The notes under the pieces were generated by a model, which saw only the letters and a list, made by a program, of their open reading frames with translations, was not told the origin of the DNA and made no database searches. Source: Aequorivita sublithincola DSM 14238 (GTDB lineage: Bacteria > Bacteroidota > Bacteroidia > Flavobacteriales > Flavobacteriaceae). Taken from it: 64,000 bases of DNA. This document shows, piece by piece, positions 16,052 through 27,700 of this stretch; positions within the stretch are counted from its first letter, which is position 1; every line of letters begins with the position of its first letter. The stretch covers positions 2,135,001 to 2,199,000 of the forward strand of contig NC_018013.1 of assembly GCF_000265385.1 (NCBI RefSeq), written 5' to 3'. The translations under genes and the position numbers were made by a program.

Positions 16052-16192
16052 CAAAAATATTTTGAAATTACCAATACGATTTAGATGGTTAAGGTTCTTT
16101 CAAATTTGATTTCGATTTCAGTTTCGATTTCATAAAATTTAGAATACAAGTAACACTAATATATTTATAACTAAGATTAAAATTAATACAAA

Positions 16193-17380
16193 ATGGCAAA
16201 AGAAAAATTTGATCGTTCGAAACCACACTTAAACATTGGTACTATTGGACACGTAGATCACGGAAAAACAACCACTACTGCAGCTATTACTAAAGTTATG
16301 GCTGATGCAGGATATTCTTCAGCGGTATCATTTGATCAAATTGATAATGCGCCAGAAGAAAAAGAAAGAGGTATCACAATTAACTCTTCACACGTAGAAT
16401 ACCAAACGGCTTTGCGTCACTACGCACACGTAGATTGTCCGGGTCACGCGGATTACGTTAAGAACATGGTTACTGGTGCTGCTCAAATGGATGGTGCTAT
16501 TCTTGTAGTTGCTGCTACAGATGGTCCAATGCCACAAACACGTGAGCACATCCTTTTAGGTCGCCAAGTAGGTATTCCTAGAATTGTAGTATTCATGAAT
16601 AAAGTTGACTTAGTGGATGACGAAGAATTGTTAGAACTAGTTGAAATGGAAATCCGTGACCTTCTTAGCTTTTACGAGTATGATGGTGACAATGGTCCTG
16701 TTGTTCAAGGTTCTGCTTTAGGAGCACTTAACGGTGAGCAAAAATGGGTAGATGCGCTTCTTACATTAATGGAAGAAGTTGATAAATGGATTGAAGAGCC
16801 AGTTCGTGATATCGAGAAGCCTTTCTTGATGCCTATTGAAGATGTATTCTCTATTACTGGTCGTGGAACTGTTGCTACAGGTCGTATCGAAACTGGTATT
16901 GCTAAAACTGGAGATCCAGTTGAGATCATTGGTATGGGTGCAGAGAAATTAACCTCTACTATTACTGGTATTGAAATGTTCCGTCAAATTCTTGATAGAG
17001 GTGAAGCTGGTGATAATGCTGGTATCCTTTTAAGAGGTATTGAGAAATCTCAGATTTCTAGAGGTATGGTTATTGTTAAGCCAGGATCTGTAACACCACA
17101 CGCTAAATTTAAAGCTGAGGTTTATATCCTTAAAAAAGAAGAAGGTGGACGTCATACTCCATTCCACAACAACTACCGTCCACAGTTTTACGTTCGTACA
17201 ACTGACGTAACTGGAACAATTATGCTTCCTGATGGTGTTGAAATGGTTATGCCTGGTGATAACTTAACAATTAATGTTGAGTTGCTGCAATCAATTGCAA
17301 TGAACGTAGGTCTTCGTTTCGCTATCCGTGAAGGTGGACGTACTGTAGGTGCAGGTCAGGTAACTGAAATTTTAGATTAA
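16193..17380 (+). CDS. tuf: elongation factor Tu
   Basis: 395 aa, [21 protein letters not shown] motifs are complete: [10 protein letters not shown] (P-loop), RGIT in switch [13 protein letters not shown]. Domains 2 and 3 follow in full. It carries aminoacyl-tRNA to the ribosome A site. The gene is preceded by tRNA-Thr(GGT) and followed by a hairpin and tRNA-Trp, then secE; the tRNA-Thr/Tyr/Gly/Thr-tuf order is the same as in the E. coli tufB operon. Confidence 0.99.
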   Translation: MAKEKFDRSKPHLNIGTIGHVDHGKTTTTAAITKVMADAGYSSAVSFDQIDNAPEEKERGITINSSHVEYQTALRHYAHVDCPGHADYVKNMVTGAAQMDGAILVVAATDGPMPQTREHILLGRQVGIPRIVVFMNKVDLVDDEELLELVEMEIRDLLSFYEYDGDNGPVVQGSALGALNGEQKWVDALLTLMEEVDKWIEEPVRDIEKPFLMPIEDVFSITGRGTVATGRIETGIAKTGDPVEIIGMGAEKLTSTITGIEMFRQILDRGEAGDNAGILLRGIEKSQISRGMVIVKPGSVTPHAKFKAEVYILKKEEGGRHTPFHNNYRPQFYVRTTDVTGTIMLPDGVEMVMPGDNLTINVELLQSIAMNVGLRFAIREGGRTVGAGQVTEILD

Positions 17381-17403
17381 TTATCATATAATTAAAAGTT
17401 CTG

Positions 17404-17430
17404 GGTGTCCCGAATTAACTTCGGGATACC
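17404..17430 (+). terminator. hairpin after tuf
   Basis: GGTGTCCCGAA pairs with TTCGGGATACC over 11 bp around TTAAC, followed by TTGGCTTTTA. The TCCCGA/TCGGGA core recurs at 17534-17551 and 20715-20730. It probably acts as a partial terminator of tuf mRNA. Confidence 0.65.
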
Positions 17431-17442
17431 TTGGCTTTTATA

Positions 17443-17454
17443 ACGGGTTTAACT
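17443..17454 (+). pseudogene. short tRNA-Trp 5' fragment
   Basis: ACGGGTTTAACT matches the first 12 bases of tRNA-Trp (ACGGGTTTAGCT) with one change. By itself weak, but a longer relic follows at 17521. Confidence 0.4.
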
Positions 17455-17520
17455 AATCTGTTGATTTTTAAATCTGAATAATATTCATAATTCTGAATTC
17501 ACAATTCATGATTATTATAA

Positions 17521-17562
17521 ACGGGTTTAGCTTTCCCGATAGCTATCGGGATTGTAGAGCAC
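17521..17562 (+). pseudogene. tRNA-Trp 5' relic split by a palindromic repeat
   Basis: ACGGGTTTAGCT (17521-17532) and TTGTAGAGCAC (17552-17562) match the first 27 bases of the tRNA-Trp gene at 17594 apart from a few missing bases (the CAG at the break and one G of TTGG). Between them sits TTCCCGATAGCTATCGGGA, whose last 18 bases are a perfect palindrome. The relic lies 73 bp before the intact gene. Confidence 0.8.
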
Positions 17563-17593
17563 GAAAAAAGATTGAAATAGAAATATTTCATTT

Positions 17594-17666
17594 ACGGGTT
17601 TAGCTCAGTTGGTAGAGCACTGGTCTCCAAAACCAGGTGTCGTGAGTTCGAGTCTCCCAACCCGTG
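17594..17666 (+). tRNA. tRNA-Trp(CCA)
   Basis: 73 nt. Acceptor ACGGGTT pairs with AACCCGT; anticodon stem CTGGT/ACCAG encloses CTCCAAA with anticodon CCA; discriminator G. It lies 76 nt before secE, the conserved trp-secE-nusG order found in several phyla. Confidence 0.97.
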
Positions 17667-17742
17667 CAAAAAGAACTGTTTTTTGAAATTGTTTTAATAA
17701 AACAAAAACTTCAAAATAACCCAAATTTAATACTACGACAAA

Positions 17743-17931
17743 ATGGTAAACTATATTACAGAATCGTACAAAGAACTTAGAAACCACGTTAGCTGGCCTA
17801 CTTGGGCAGAGGCACAAAAGCTTACCGTGATCGTAGCGGTTTTCTCTGTTTTGTTGGCCTTGGCAGTTTGGGGTATAGATACTGTATTCCACTGGTTAGT
17901 AGATCAATATTTCATCTGGATCAAGTCGTAA
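17743..17931 (+). CDS. secE: preprotein translocase subunit SecE
   Basis: 62 aa with one membrane helix (about 27-46) after the amphipathic segment YKELRNHVSWPTWAEAQKLT, the conserved SecE region. It clamps SecY in the inner-membrane translocon. It is followed three nt later by nusG, the conserved pair. Confidence 0.96.
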   Translation: MVNYITESYKELRNHVSWPTWAEAQKLTVIVAVFSVLLALAVWGIDTVFHWLVDQYFIWIKS

Positions 17932-17934
17932 GCA

Positions 17935-18489
17935 ATGACTGAAACAACAAGTACAAAGAAGTGGTATGTAGTCCGTTCAGTTAGTGGACAGGAAAACAAA
18001 ATCAAATCGTATATCGAAAGTGATATTAAACGATTAGGTCTTGAGGACTATGTTGATCAAGTTCTCGTGCCCACAGAAAAAGTAATACAGATCCGCAACG
18101 GAAAAAAAGTAAACAAAGAACGTGTTTACTTTCCTGGTTATATAATGATACAGGCAAACTTAGGAGGTGAAATTCCACACATTATTAAGTCAATTAATGG
18201 TGTTATTGGCTTCTTAGGTGAAGTTAAAGGAGGAGATCCTGTGCCGCTTAGACAATCTGAAGTAAACAGAATGTTAGGAAAGGTAGATGAGCTTTCTGTT
18301 AAAGACGACAGTGTAAACATCCCTTTTACCATTGGCGAAACCGTAAAAGTTATAGACGGACCTTTCAATGGATTTAATGGTACTGTTGAAAAAATAAATG
18401 GAGAAAAACGCAAGCTTGAAGTAATGGTTAAGATTTTCGGAAGAAAAACTCCATTAGAGCTAAGCTATATGCAAGTAGAAAAAGTTTAA
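17935..18489 (+). CDS. nusG: transcription termination/antitermination factor NusG
   Basis: 184 aa. NGN domain (WYVVRSVSGQENKIKSYIES, VYFPGYIMIQ) and a C-terminal KOW domain (GETVKVIDGPFNGFNGTVEK). It binds RNA polymerase over the cleft, supporting processivity and coupling with ribosomes or Rho. Second gene of the secE-nusG-rplKAJL-rpoBC run. Confidence 0.97.
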   Translation: MTETTSTKKWYVVRSVSGQENKIKSYIESDIKRLGLEDYVDQVLVPTEKVIQIRNGKKVNKERVYFPGYIMIQANLGGEIPHIIKSINGVIGFLGEVKGGDPVPLRQSEVNRMLGKVDELSVKDDSVNIPFTIGETVKVIDGPFNGFNGTVEKINGEKRKLEVMVKIFGRKTPLELSYMQVEKV

Positions 18490-18553
18490 TTGTTACGCTT
18501 AATAGGTTTTTTCAAAGGCTTCCACTTTTGAATAACCAAACTAAAATTTAGAA

Positions 18554-18991
18554 ATGGCAAAAGAAATTAGTAAAGTAGTTAAGTTGCAAGTTCGTGGAGG
18601 TGCTGCTAACCCATCACCGCCAGTTGGACCTGCTCTTGGTGCTGCCGGTGTAAACATCATGGAGTTCTGTAAGCAGTTTAATGCTAGAACACAGGATAAG
18701 CAAGGTAAAGTATTGCCAGTAGCGATCACGGTTTTTAAAGATAAGTCTTTTGACTTTGTTATTAAAACACCACCCGCTGCAGTGCAAATACTAGAAGCTG
18801 CTAAGGTAAAAAAAGGCTCCGGTGAACCACACGCAAAAAAAGTAGCCACAATCTCTTGGGAACAAGTAAAAGTAATCGCGGAAGACAAAATGCCGGATCT
18901 TAATGCATTTACCATCGAGTCTGCTATGAAAATGGTAGCTGGTACTGCACGTTCTATGGGAGTAAAACTAAAAGGTAACGCACCTTTTTAA
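18554..18991 (+). CDS. rplK: 50S ribosomal protein uL11
   Basis: 145 aa, [20 protein letters not shown] with [20 protein letters not shown], the typical N-domain, and the rRNA-binding C-domain. It forms the GTPase-associated centre with 23S rRNA. Lies 64 nt after nusG. Confidence 0.98.
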   Translation: MAKEISKVVKLQVRGGAANPSPPVGPALGAAGVNIMEFCKQFNARTQDKQGKVLPVAITVFKDKSFDFVIKTPPAAVQILEAAKVKKGSGEPHAKKVATISWEQVKVIAEDKMPDLNAFTIESAMKMVAGTARSMGVKLKGNAPF

Positions 18992-19012
18992 TCTGAAAAA
19001 AGAATCTATAAA

Positions 19013-19711
19013 ATGGCACGATTAACTAAAAAGCAAAAGGAAGCCGCTGCAAAAATAGAGCCTAATAAGGCCTATTCAGTAGCTGAAGCTTCTGCTTTAA
19101 TAAAAGAAATCACCAGCGTAAAGTTTGATGCTTCCGTTGACCTTGCAATTCGTCTTAACGTGGATCCACGTAAAGCGAACCAAATGGTTAGAGGCGTTGT
19201 TACCCTTCCACACGGAACAGGTAAAGACGTTAAAGTATTGGCATTGGTAACTCCAGATAAGGAAGCCGAAGCTAAAGAAGCAGGAGCAGATTACGTAGGT
19301 CTTGATGAGTACCTCGACAAAATTAAAGGAGGATGGACAGATGTTGACGTAATTGTAACTATGCCAAGTGTAATGGGTAAACTAGGTCCCTTAGGACGTA
19401 TATTAGGGCCACGTGGCCTTATGCCAAACCCAAAGACAGGTACAGTAACAATGGACGTTGCTAAAGCAGTTTCTGATGTGAAAGCTGGTAAAATTGACTT
19501 TAAAGTTGACAAAACTGGTATTGTACATGCCGCAATCGGAAAAGCATCTTTTGATGCCGAAAAAATTGCAGGAAACGCAAGAGAATTATTAACAACCCTC
19601 GTTAAATTGAAGCCACAGGCAGCAAAAGGTATTTACATAAAAAGTATTTTTATGTCTAGTACTATGAGTCCTGGTGTTCAAGTTGATACAAAAAGGTTTA
19701 CTGAGCAGTAA
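19013..19711 (+). CDS. rplA: 50S ribosomal protein uL1
   Basis: 232 aa, full length, including [20 protein letters not shown] and the C-terminal signature. It forms the L1 stalk and in many bacteria represses its own rplKA message. 21 nt after rplK; no obvious L1-type leader was identified. Confidence 0.98.
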   Translation: MARLTKKQKEAAAKIEPNKAYSVAEASALIKEITSVKFDASVDLAIRLNVDPRKANQMVRGVVTLPHGTGKDVKVLALVTPDKEAEAKEAGADYVGLDEYLDKIKGGWTDVDVIVTMPSVMGKLGPLGRILGPRGLMPNPKTGTVTMDVAKAVSDVKAGKIDFKVDKTGIVHAAIGKASFDAEKIAGNARELLTTLVKLKPQAAKGIYIKSIFMSSTMSPGVQVDTKRFTEQ

Positions 19712-19723
19712 AAACAGGAAATT

Positions 19724-20245
19724 ATGACAAGAGAAGAAAAATCACAAGTAATTGAAACGTTAACTGCACAGTTGTCTGATAATACTAATATTTATTTAGC
19801 AGATATTTCAGGCCTTAATGCAGGGGCTACTACTAACCTTCGTCGTGCTTGTTTTAAAGCAGGAATTCAGTTGGCAGTTGTTAAGAACACATTGCTTAAA
19901 AAAGCAATGGAGAGTTCAGATAAAGACTTTGGAGATTTAACAGGAATACTTAAAGGAAACACTTCTTTAATGTTCTCTGAAACAGGTAATGCACCTGCTA
20001 AAGTAATTAAAGAATTCAGAAAAAAATCCGCTAAGCCTGTTTTAAAAGGAGCCTACATCCAAGAGTCAATTTACGTTGGCGACGATCAATTGGATAGTTT
20101 AGTAGAGCTTAAATCTAAAGACGAACTTATTGGAGAAATTATCGGGTTGTTACAATCACCTGCTAAAAACGTTATTTCTGCTCTTAAGAGTGGTGGTAAT
20201 ACAATTGCAGGACTTGTTAAAACCTTATCCGAAAGAGAAGGATAA
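19724..20245 (+). CDS. rplJ: 50S ribosomal protein uL10
   Basis: 173 aa, MTREEKSQVIETLTAQLSDN with the conserved region DISGLNAGATTNLRRACFKA. It anchors the L7/L12 dimers on the ribosome stalk. Only 12 nt separate it from rplA, so there is no room for the separate L10 leader seen in other phyla. Confidence 0.97.
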   Translation: MTREEKSQVIETLTAQLSDNTNIYLADISGLNAGATTNLRRACFKAGIQLAVVKNTLLKKAMESSDKDFGDLTGILKGNTSLMFSETGNAPAKVIKEFRKKSAKPVLKGAYIQESIYVGDDQLDSLVELKSKDELIGEIIGLLQSPAKNVISALKSGGNTIAGLVKTLSEREG

Positions 20246-20302
20246 AACAAACATTGCACTAATAAATTTATATAAACACAATTATTTTTAAAAACGATAG
20301 AA

Positions 20303-20680
20303 ATGGCAGATTTGAAAGATTTCGCAGAAAAATTGGTTAACCTAACAGTAAAAGAAGTTAATGAGTTAGCTACAATATTAAAAGACGAGTATGGTATTGA
20401 GCCTGCTGCTGCAGCTGTTGCTGTTGCTGCTGGTGGAGGTGCTGGTGCTGAAGATGCTGCTGAGGAGCAATCAGAATTCACAGTAATGTTGAAAGCTGCT
20501 GGTGCATCTAAACTTGCCGTAGTAAAACTAGTTAAAGAATTAACTGGTGCTGGTCTTAAAGAAGCAAAAGAATTGGTTGATAGTGCTCCTTCTCCAATAA
20601 AAGAAGGTGTATCTAAAGATGAAGCTGAAGCTTTAAAAGCACAACTAGAAGAAGCTGGAGCAGAGGTTGAGCTTAAGTAA
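20303..20680 (+). CDS. rplL: 50S ribosomal protein bL12
   Basis: 125 aa: N-terminal dimer region, an Ala/Gly-rich hinge ([18 protein letters not shown], about 34-52) and the C-terminal factor-binding domain with [19 protein letters not shown]. It recruits translational GTPases. A strong hairpin follows before rpoB. Confidence 0.98.
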   Translation: MADLKDFAEKLVNLTVKEVNELATILKDEYGIEPAAAAVAVAAGGGAGAEDAAEEQSEFTVMLKAAGASKLAVVKLVKELTGAGLKEAKELVDSAPSPIKEGVSKDEAEALKAQLEEAGAEVELK

Positions 20681-20703
20681 GCTCCCAGAGTTCCAAACCT
20701 TAA

Positions 20704-20742
20704 GGTTTAGGTCTTCCCGATAAGTCGGGAAAGACCTAAACC
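20704..20742 (+). terminator. attenuator-like hairpin between rplL and rpoB
   Basis: GGTTTAGGTCTTCCCGA (20704-20720) pairs with TCGGGAAAGACCTAAACC (20725-20742) over 17 bp with one bulged A and a TAAG loop. The following sequence is only weakly T-rich, fitting partial termination. The preceding CCAAACCTTAAGG can pair with the 5' arm, giving a competing fold. Confidence 0.75.
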
Positions 20743-20816
20743 ATTTTGCGTATAATATGGTTAACACCTTTTTTATACGATTTTCAATATTATTTTAATT
20801 AAAATTCCGTCCATAG

Positions 20817-23800
20817 ATGTCAGCAACGCAAACTGAAAGATTGAATTTTTCCTCTGTAAAAAATAAGCCGGACTATCCCGACTTTTTGGACATTCAGATT
20901 AAATCCTTTCAGGATTTTTTCCAGTTGGAAACCAAATCAGAAGAAAGAGGCCAAGAAGGTTTATACAAAACCTTTTTGGAAAATTTCCCGATAACCGATA
21001 CTCGCAACCAATTCGTTTTAGAGTTTTTAGACTATTTCGTAGATCCCCCAAGATATTCCATTCAGGAATGTATTGAACGCGGTCTAACCTATAGCGTACC
21101 TCTAAAAGCACGGTTGAAACTGTACTGTACAGACGCAGAACACGAAGATTTTGAAACCATAGTTCAGGATGTTTACTTAGGTACTATTCCATACATGACC
21201 CCGAGCGGAACTTTCTGCATCAATGGGGCCGAGCGTGTTGTTGTTTCTCAACTTCACCGTTCGCCAGGTGTATTCTTTGGCCAGTCTTTCCATGCAAATG
21301 GAACAAAGCTATATTCTGCCCGTGTAATTCCTTTTAAAGGTTCATGGATTGAATTCGCCACAGATATCAACAGCGTAATGTACGCCTACATTGACCGTAA
21401 GAAAAAGTTACCGGTTACCACACTTTTCCGTGCTATCGGTTTCGAAAGAGATAAAGATATTCTTGAAATATTTGACCTTGCGGAAGAAGTGAAAGCTTCA
21501 AAAACAGGACTTAAAAAATACATTGGTCGTAAACTTGCCGCTCGTGTGCTAAAAACTTGGCACGAGGATTTCGTAGATGAAGATACAGGCGAGGTTGTTT
21601 CCATTGAACGTAATGAGATTATTTTAGACCGTGATACCGTTCTTGAAAAGGAACACATTGATGAAATACTCGATTCTGGAGCTAAAACAATTTTATTGCA
21701 CAAAGAGGATAACCTTTTGGCAGATTACGCCATTATCCACAATACCTTACAAAAAGATCCTACCAACTCTGAAAAAGAAGCGGTAGAACATATATATAGA
21801 CAACTTCGTAACGCTGAACCGCCAGATGAGGAAACTGCTCGTGGAATTATCCACAAACTTTTCTTTAGCGACCAAAGATATAATCTTGGGGAAGTAGGGC
21901 GTTACAGAATGAACAAAAAACTGGGTCTTGATATCGCTATGGACAAGCAAGTGCTTACCAAAGAAGATATCATTACTATAGTTAAATACTTAATCGAGCT
22001 TATCAACTCTAAAGCTGAAATTGATGATATTGACCACTTATCTAACCGTCGTGTACGTACTGTAGGTGAGCAATTATCACAACAATTTGGTGTTGGTCTT
22101 GCACGTATGGCGCGTACCATTCGCGAACGTATGAACGTTCGTGACAACGAGGTGTTTACACCTATTGATTTGATTAATGCGAAGACTTTGTCTTCTGTAA
22201 TTAACTCATTCTTTGGTACTAACCAACTTTCACAATTTATGGATCAAACTAACCCGTTGGCAGAGATTACGCACAAGCGTCGTCTTTCTGCACTAGGGCC
22301 AGGAGGTCTATCTCGTGAAAGAGCAGGTTTCGAAGTTCGTGACGTTCATTATACGCACTACGGTCGTCTTTGCCCGATTGAAACTCCTGAAGGGCCAAAC
22401 ATTGGTTTGATTTCTTCTCTTGCAGTTTTTGCGAAGGTGAACAATCTTGGGTTTATTGAAACGCCATATCGAAAAGTGACAGATGGAAAAGTTGACTTCA
22501 AAAATGAACCTATCTATCTTTCTGCAGAAGAGGAAGAAGATATGCACATTGCACAAGCTAACATTCCATTGACGGATAAAGGGGTTATAGATACAGATAA
22601 GGTTATTGCTCGTATGGAAGGTGACTTCCCACTAGTAGACCCAACTGTTTTGCATTATGCAGATGTTGCGCCAAACCAGATTGCATCAATTTCTGCATCG
22701 TTAATTCCTTTCTTGGAACACGATGATGCAAACCGTGCACTGATGGGATCAAACATGATGCGTCAGGCAGTACCGTTAATGATTTCTGATTCTCCAATCG
22801 TTGGAACTGGTCTTGAAAGACAAGTTGCTTCAGATTCACGTGTTTTGATAAATGCCGAAGGAGATGGTGTGGTAGAATATGTTGATGCAAACGAAATCAC
22901 TATTAAATATGACCGTACCGATGAGCAGCGTATGGTTAGTTTTGATGCTGACGAAAAAACATACCAACTTGTAAAATTCAGAAAAACCAACCAAGGTACT
23001 TCCATTAACTTGAAGCCTATTGTTAGCAAAGGCGATAGAGTGAAAAAAGGACAAGTACTTTGTCAAGGTTACGCTACTGAAAAAGGAGAACTTGCACTTG
23101 GACGAAACATGAAGGTTGCCTTCATGCCTTGGAAAGGTTACAACTTTGAGGATGCAATCGTTATTTCTGAAAGAGTAGTTCGTGAAGATATTTTCACTTC
23201 TATACATATTGATGAGTATTCATTGGAAGTTCGAGATACCAAATTGGGTAACGAAGAATTAACAAATGATATTCCAAACGTTTCAGAAGAAGCTACTAAA
23301 GATTTAGATGAAGCGGGTATGATTCGTATAGGAGCAGAGGTAAAACCTGGCGATATCCTTATCGGAAAAATTACTCCAAAAGGAGAAAGCGATCCAACAC
23401 CTGAAGAAAAACTTCTTCGCGCTATTTTTGGAGACAAAGCTGGTGATGTGAAAGATGCTTCCCTTAAAGCTTCACCATCATTACATGGTGTTGTAATTGA
23501 GAAAAAGTTGTTTGCTCGCGCCGTAAAAGACAAACGCAAACGTGCTAAAGACAAAGAAGACATCGCAGAACTTGAAGCAAAATACTATGCTAAGTTTGAT
23601 GAACTTCAAGATGTTTTGGTTGAAAAACTTTTCACAATTGTTGGAGGTAAAACTGCACAAGGAATCAATAATGATCTTGGTGAAATAGTATTTCCAAAAG
23701 GTAAAAAGTTCACATTAAAAATGCTTCACGCTGTTGACGATTACACTCACTTAACTGGGGGTGTTTGGACAACGGATGATGAAACCAACGTGTTGGTTGC

Positions 23801-24629
23801 AGATTTAATGCACAACTATAAAATTAAGGAAAACGACCTTCAAGGTAACTTGCGTCGTGAGAAGTTTACAATCTCTGTTGGAGATGAACTTCCATCCGGA
23901 ATTTTGAAACTTGCTAAAGTTTACATCGCTAAAAAGCGTAAACTAAAAGTAGGAGACAAGATGGCGGGACGTCACGGAAACAAAGGTATTGTTGCACGTA
24001 TTGTACGTGAAGAAGATATGCCTTTCCTTGAAGATGGAACTCCTGTAGATATCGTGCTGAACCCACTTGGGGTACCATCGCGTATGAACATTGGGCAAAT
24101 TTATGAAACCGTTCTTGGATGGGCTGGACAAAAATTAGGTCGCAAATATGCAACCCCAATTTTTGATGGTGCAACGATAGACCAGATAAATGAATTGACT
24201 GATGAAGCTGGAATTCCAAGATTTGGACATACCTATCTATTTGACGGTGGAACTGGTAAGCGTTTTGATCAACCTGCAACCGTAGGTATAATCTATATGC
24301 TGAAACTAGGCCACATGGTAGATGATAAAATGCACGCACGTTCCATAGGACCTTACTCACTTATTACACAACAGCCTCTTGGTGGTAAAGCACAATTTGG
24401 TGGTCAGCGTTTTGGAGAGATGGAAGTTTGGGCCTTGGAAGCTTATGGTGCATCCAGCACGCTTAGAGAAATATTGACTGTTAAATCTGATGATGTTATT
24501 GGAAGGGCGAAAACCTACGAAGCAATCGTAAAAGGTGAAACCATGCCAGAACCAGGATTACCAGAATCTTTCAACGTACTTATGCACGAATTGAAAGGAT
24601 TGGGTCTTGACATTAGATTAGAGGAATAA
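20817..24629 (+). CDS. rpoB: DNA-directed RNA polymerase subunit beta
   Basis: 1270 aa, the normal size in Bacteroidota. The rifampicin pocket reads [20 protein letters not shown], then [13 protein letters not shown], with the sensitive-type residues at the positions most often changed in resistance. The catalytic region [15 protein letters not shown] and the C-terminal [20 protein letters not shown] are intact. It forms the polymerase core with rpoC, 85 nt downstream. Confidence 0.99.
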   Translation: MSATQTERLNFSSVKNKPDYPDFLDIQIKSFQDFFQLETKSEERGQEGLYKTFLENFPITDTRNQFVLEFLDYFVDPPRYSIQECIERGLTYSVPLKARLKLYCTDAEHEDFETIVQDVYLGTIPYMTPSGTFCINGAERVVVSQLHRSPGVFFGQSFHANGTKLYSARVIPFKGSWIEFATDINSVMYAYIDRKKKLPVTTLFRAIGFERDKDILEIFDLAEEVKASKTGLKKYIGRKLAARVLKTWHEDFVDEDTGEVVSIERNEIILDRDTVLEKEHIDEILDSGAKTILLHKEDNLLADYAIIHNTLQKDPTNSEKEAVEHIYRQLRNAEPPDEETARGIIHKLFFSDQRYNLGEVGRYRMNKKLGLDIAMDKQVLTKEDIITIVKYLIELINSKAEIDDIDHLSNRRVRTVGEQLSQQFGVGLARMARTIRERMNVRDNEVFTPIDLINAKTLSSVINSFFGTNQLSQFMDQTNPLAEITHKRRLSALGPGGLSRERAGFEVRDVHYTHYGRLCPIETPEGPNIGLISSLAVFAKVNNLGFIETPYRKVTDGKVDFKNEPIYLSAEEEEDMHIAQANIPLTDKGVIDTDKVIARMEGDFPLVDPTVLHYADVAPNQIASISASLIPFLEHDDANRALMGSNMMRQAVPLMISDSPIVGTGLERQVASDSRVLINAEGDGVVEYVDANEITIKYDRTDEQRMVSFDADEKTYQLVKFRKTNQGTSINLKPIVSKGDRVKKGQVLCQGYATEKGELALGRNMKVAFMPWKGYNFEDAIVISERVVREDIFTSIHIDEYSLEVRDTKLGNEELTNDIPNVSEEATKDLDEAGMIRIGAEVKPGDILIGKITPKGESDPTPEEKLLRAIFGDKAGDVKDASLKASPSLHGVVIEKKLFARAVKDKRKRAKDKEDIAELEAKYYAKFDELQDVLVEKLFTIVGGKTAQGINNDLGEIVFPKGKKFTLKMLHAVDDYTHLTGGVWTTDDETNVLVADLMHNYKIKENDLQGNLRREKFTISVGDELPSGILKLAKVYIAKKRKLKVGDKMAGRHGNKGIVARIVREEDMPFLEDGTPVDIVLNPLGVPSRMNIGQIYETVLGWAGQKLGRKYATPIFDGATIDQINELTDEAGIPRFGHTYLFDGGTGKRFDQPATVGIIYMLKLGHMVDDKMHARSIGPYSLITQQPLGGKAQFGGQRFGEMEVWALEAYGASSTLREILTVKSDDVIGRAKTYEAIVKGETMPEPGLPESFNVLMHELKGLGLDIRLEE

Positions 24630-24633
24630 ATGA

Positions 24634-24653
24634 ATCCCCGCGAAGGCGGGGAT
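24634..24653. repeat. interspersed hairpin between rpoB and rpoC
   Basis: ATCCCCGCGAAGGCGGGGAT, second member of the family seen at 13700-13719. It lies five bases after the rpoB stop, inside the operon; without a T run it should act as an RNA stem rather than a terminator. Confidence 0.65.
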
Positions 24654-24714
24654 CTCATTGAATTTCTTCCGAGGAACTTAAAGCCTCATTTAACAACAAA
24701 GTTTATTTTAAATC

Positions 24715-27700
24715 ATGATGAACAGAAATAAAGAAAACACAGTACAGAAATTCGACAAGATTTCTATTGGTTTGGCTTCCCCTGAATCCATTTTGGCGGA
24801 ATCACGTGGTGAAGTTCTAAAACCCGAAACAATAAACTACCGTACGCACAAACCAGAGCGTGACGGACTTTTCTGTGAGCGCATTTTCGGTCCTGTAAAG
24901 GATTACGAATGTGCCTGTGGTAAATATAAAAGAATCCGCTACAAAGGTATTGTTTGTGACCGTTGTGGTGTGGAAGTGACTGAAAAGAAAGTACGTCGTG
25001 ACCGTGTGGGACATATCAACTTGGTAGTTCCTGTGGCGCACATTTGGTACTTCCGTAGCCTTCCAAACAAAATTGGTTACCTTCTTGGTTTACCTTCCAA
25101 GAAATTGGATATGATTATTTACTACGAACGTTATGTAGTAATTCAGCCAGGTATTGCAAAATACGAAGGTGGAGAAGCTGTTAAGAAATTAGACTTCCTT
25201 ACCGAAGAAGAATATCTTGCAATTCTAGATACAATTCCACAGGAAAACCAGTATTTGGATGATACAGATCCAAATAAATTTATCGCGAAAATGGGCGCAG
25301 AGTGCTTGATCGATCTTTTACAAAGAATCGACTTGGACACTTTGTCTTACAACCTTCGTCATAAAGCAAACAACGAAACTTCAAAACAACGTAAAACTGA
25401 GGCGTTAAAGCGTCTTCAAGTTGTGGAAGCACTTCGTGATGCAAACAAAAACCGCGAGAACAAAGCTGAGTGGATGATTATGAAAGTAGTTCCGGTAATT
25501 CCACCAGAACTTCGTCCATTGGTGCCGCTTGATGGTGGTCGTTTCGCAACTTCAGATTTAAATGATCTTTACCGTCGTGTAATTATACGTAACAACCGTT
25601 TGAAGCGATTGATGGAGATTAAAGCTCCAGAAGTTATTCTTCGTAACGAGAAACGTATGCTTCAGGAATCGGTAGATTCATTATTTGACAATACACGTAA
25701 ATCTTCAGCAGTAAAAACTGATAGCAACCGTCCGTTGAAATCTCTTTCAGATTCATTGAAAGGAAAACAAGGTCGTTTCCGTCAAAACTTACTTGGTAAG
25801 CGTGTGGATTATTCTGCTCGTTCGGTAATTGTTGTTGGACCAGAATTAAAATTGTTTGAATGTGGTATCCCAAAAGATATGGCTGCCGAACTTTACAAAC
25901 CTTTCGTAATCCGTAAATTGATTGAAAGAGGAATTGTAAAAACCGTAAAATCTGCAAAGAAAATTATAGATAAAAAAGAGCCTGTAGTTTGGGATATCTT
26001 GGAAAACGTTCTTAAAGGACACCCAGTTATGCTAAACCGTGCGCCTACACTTCACCGTTTAGGTATTCAAGCTTTTCAACCAAAATTAATTGAAGGTAAA
26101 GCAATCCAGCTTCACCCATTGGTATGTACCGCATTCAACGCGGATTTCGATGGTGACCAGATGGCGGTTCACCTTCCATTAGGGCCAGAGGCTATTTTGG
26201 AATGTCAGCTTTTGATGCTTGCATCACACAACATTTTGAACCCAGCAAACGGTCAGCCGGTTGCGGTTCCTTCTCAGGATATGGTTTTGGGTCTGTATTA
26301 TATGACCAAACTTAGAAAAACTATGGGAGATGTTGTGGTGAAAGGAGAAGGTCTTACTTTTTATTCAGCTGAAGAAGCTATCATCGCCTACAATGAAGGT
26401 ATGGTGGATCTTAACGCCGAAATAAGAATTAGAACTCAAGATTTTAACGAGGAAGGTAAGTTGACAATGCAAATTATCACTACCACACTTGGAAGAGTAA
26501 TCTTTAACGAAAAAGTTCCTGTAGAAGCAGGATTTATAAACGAAGTATTGACTAAAAAGTCGCTTCGTGATATTATCGGGAAAATTTTGAAAGTAACTTC
26601 AGTTCCTGTTACTTCAGCTTTTCTTGATGAAATTAAAACTTTAGGGTATAAGTTCGCATTTGAAGGCGGATTGTCTTTCAGCTTAGGTGATATTATTATC
26701 CCAGCAGAAAAACAAGGAATGATTGATAGTGCCAACGAACAAGTTGATGGTATTATCAACAGCTATAACATGGGACTTATTACCAACAACGAACGTTACA
26801 ACCAAGTTATTGATATTTGGACTGCAACCAACGCAGAACTTACTGAGCTTTCTATGAAGCGTATTCGTGAAGATCAGCAAGGTTTCAACTCTGTGTATAT
26901 GATGCTTGATTCTGGTGCGAGGGGTTCTAAGGAACAAATCCGTCAGCTTACTGGTATGCGTGGTTTGATGGCTAAACCTAAAAAATCAAACTCTGGTGGA
27001 GGTGAGATTATTGAAAACCCAATTCTTTCTAACTTTAAGGAAGGTCTTTCAATTCTTGAATACTTTATTTCTACGCACGGTGCGCGTAAAGGTCTTGCAG
27101 ATACCGCTCTTAAAACGGCAGATGCTGGTTACCTAACACGTCGTTTGGTAGATGTTTCACAAGACGTTATTATCAACATTGAAGACTGTGGTACCCTTCG
27201 TGGTATTGAGGTTTCAGCTTTGAAAAAGAACGAGGAAGTTGTAGAAACTTTGGGCGCAAGAATTGTTGGGCGTATTGCGCTTAACGATGTTGTTAACCCA
27301 CTAACCAAAGAACTTTTAGTAGCTTCTGGTGATCATATTGATGAAGACATTGCAGATGCAATTCAAAAATCACCGTTGGATAGTGTTGAAGTTCGTTCCG
27401 CACTTACTTGCGAAGCGAAAAAAGGAATTTGTTCACAATGCTACGGTCGTAACCTTGCCAACAATAAAATGGTTCAAAGAGGTGAAGCCGTTGGGGTAGT
27501 GGCAGCACAATCTATTGGTGAGCCAGGAACCCAGCTTACACTTCGTACGTTCCACGTGGGAGGTATTGCAGGTAACATTTCAGAAGAAAACAAATTGGTT
27601 GTTCGTTTTGACGGAAAAGCTGAAATTGAAGATCTTAAAATCGTTAAAGGTGAAGACAATCAAGGAAAAGCGGTAGACATCGTTATTTCTCGTACTTCGG

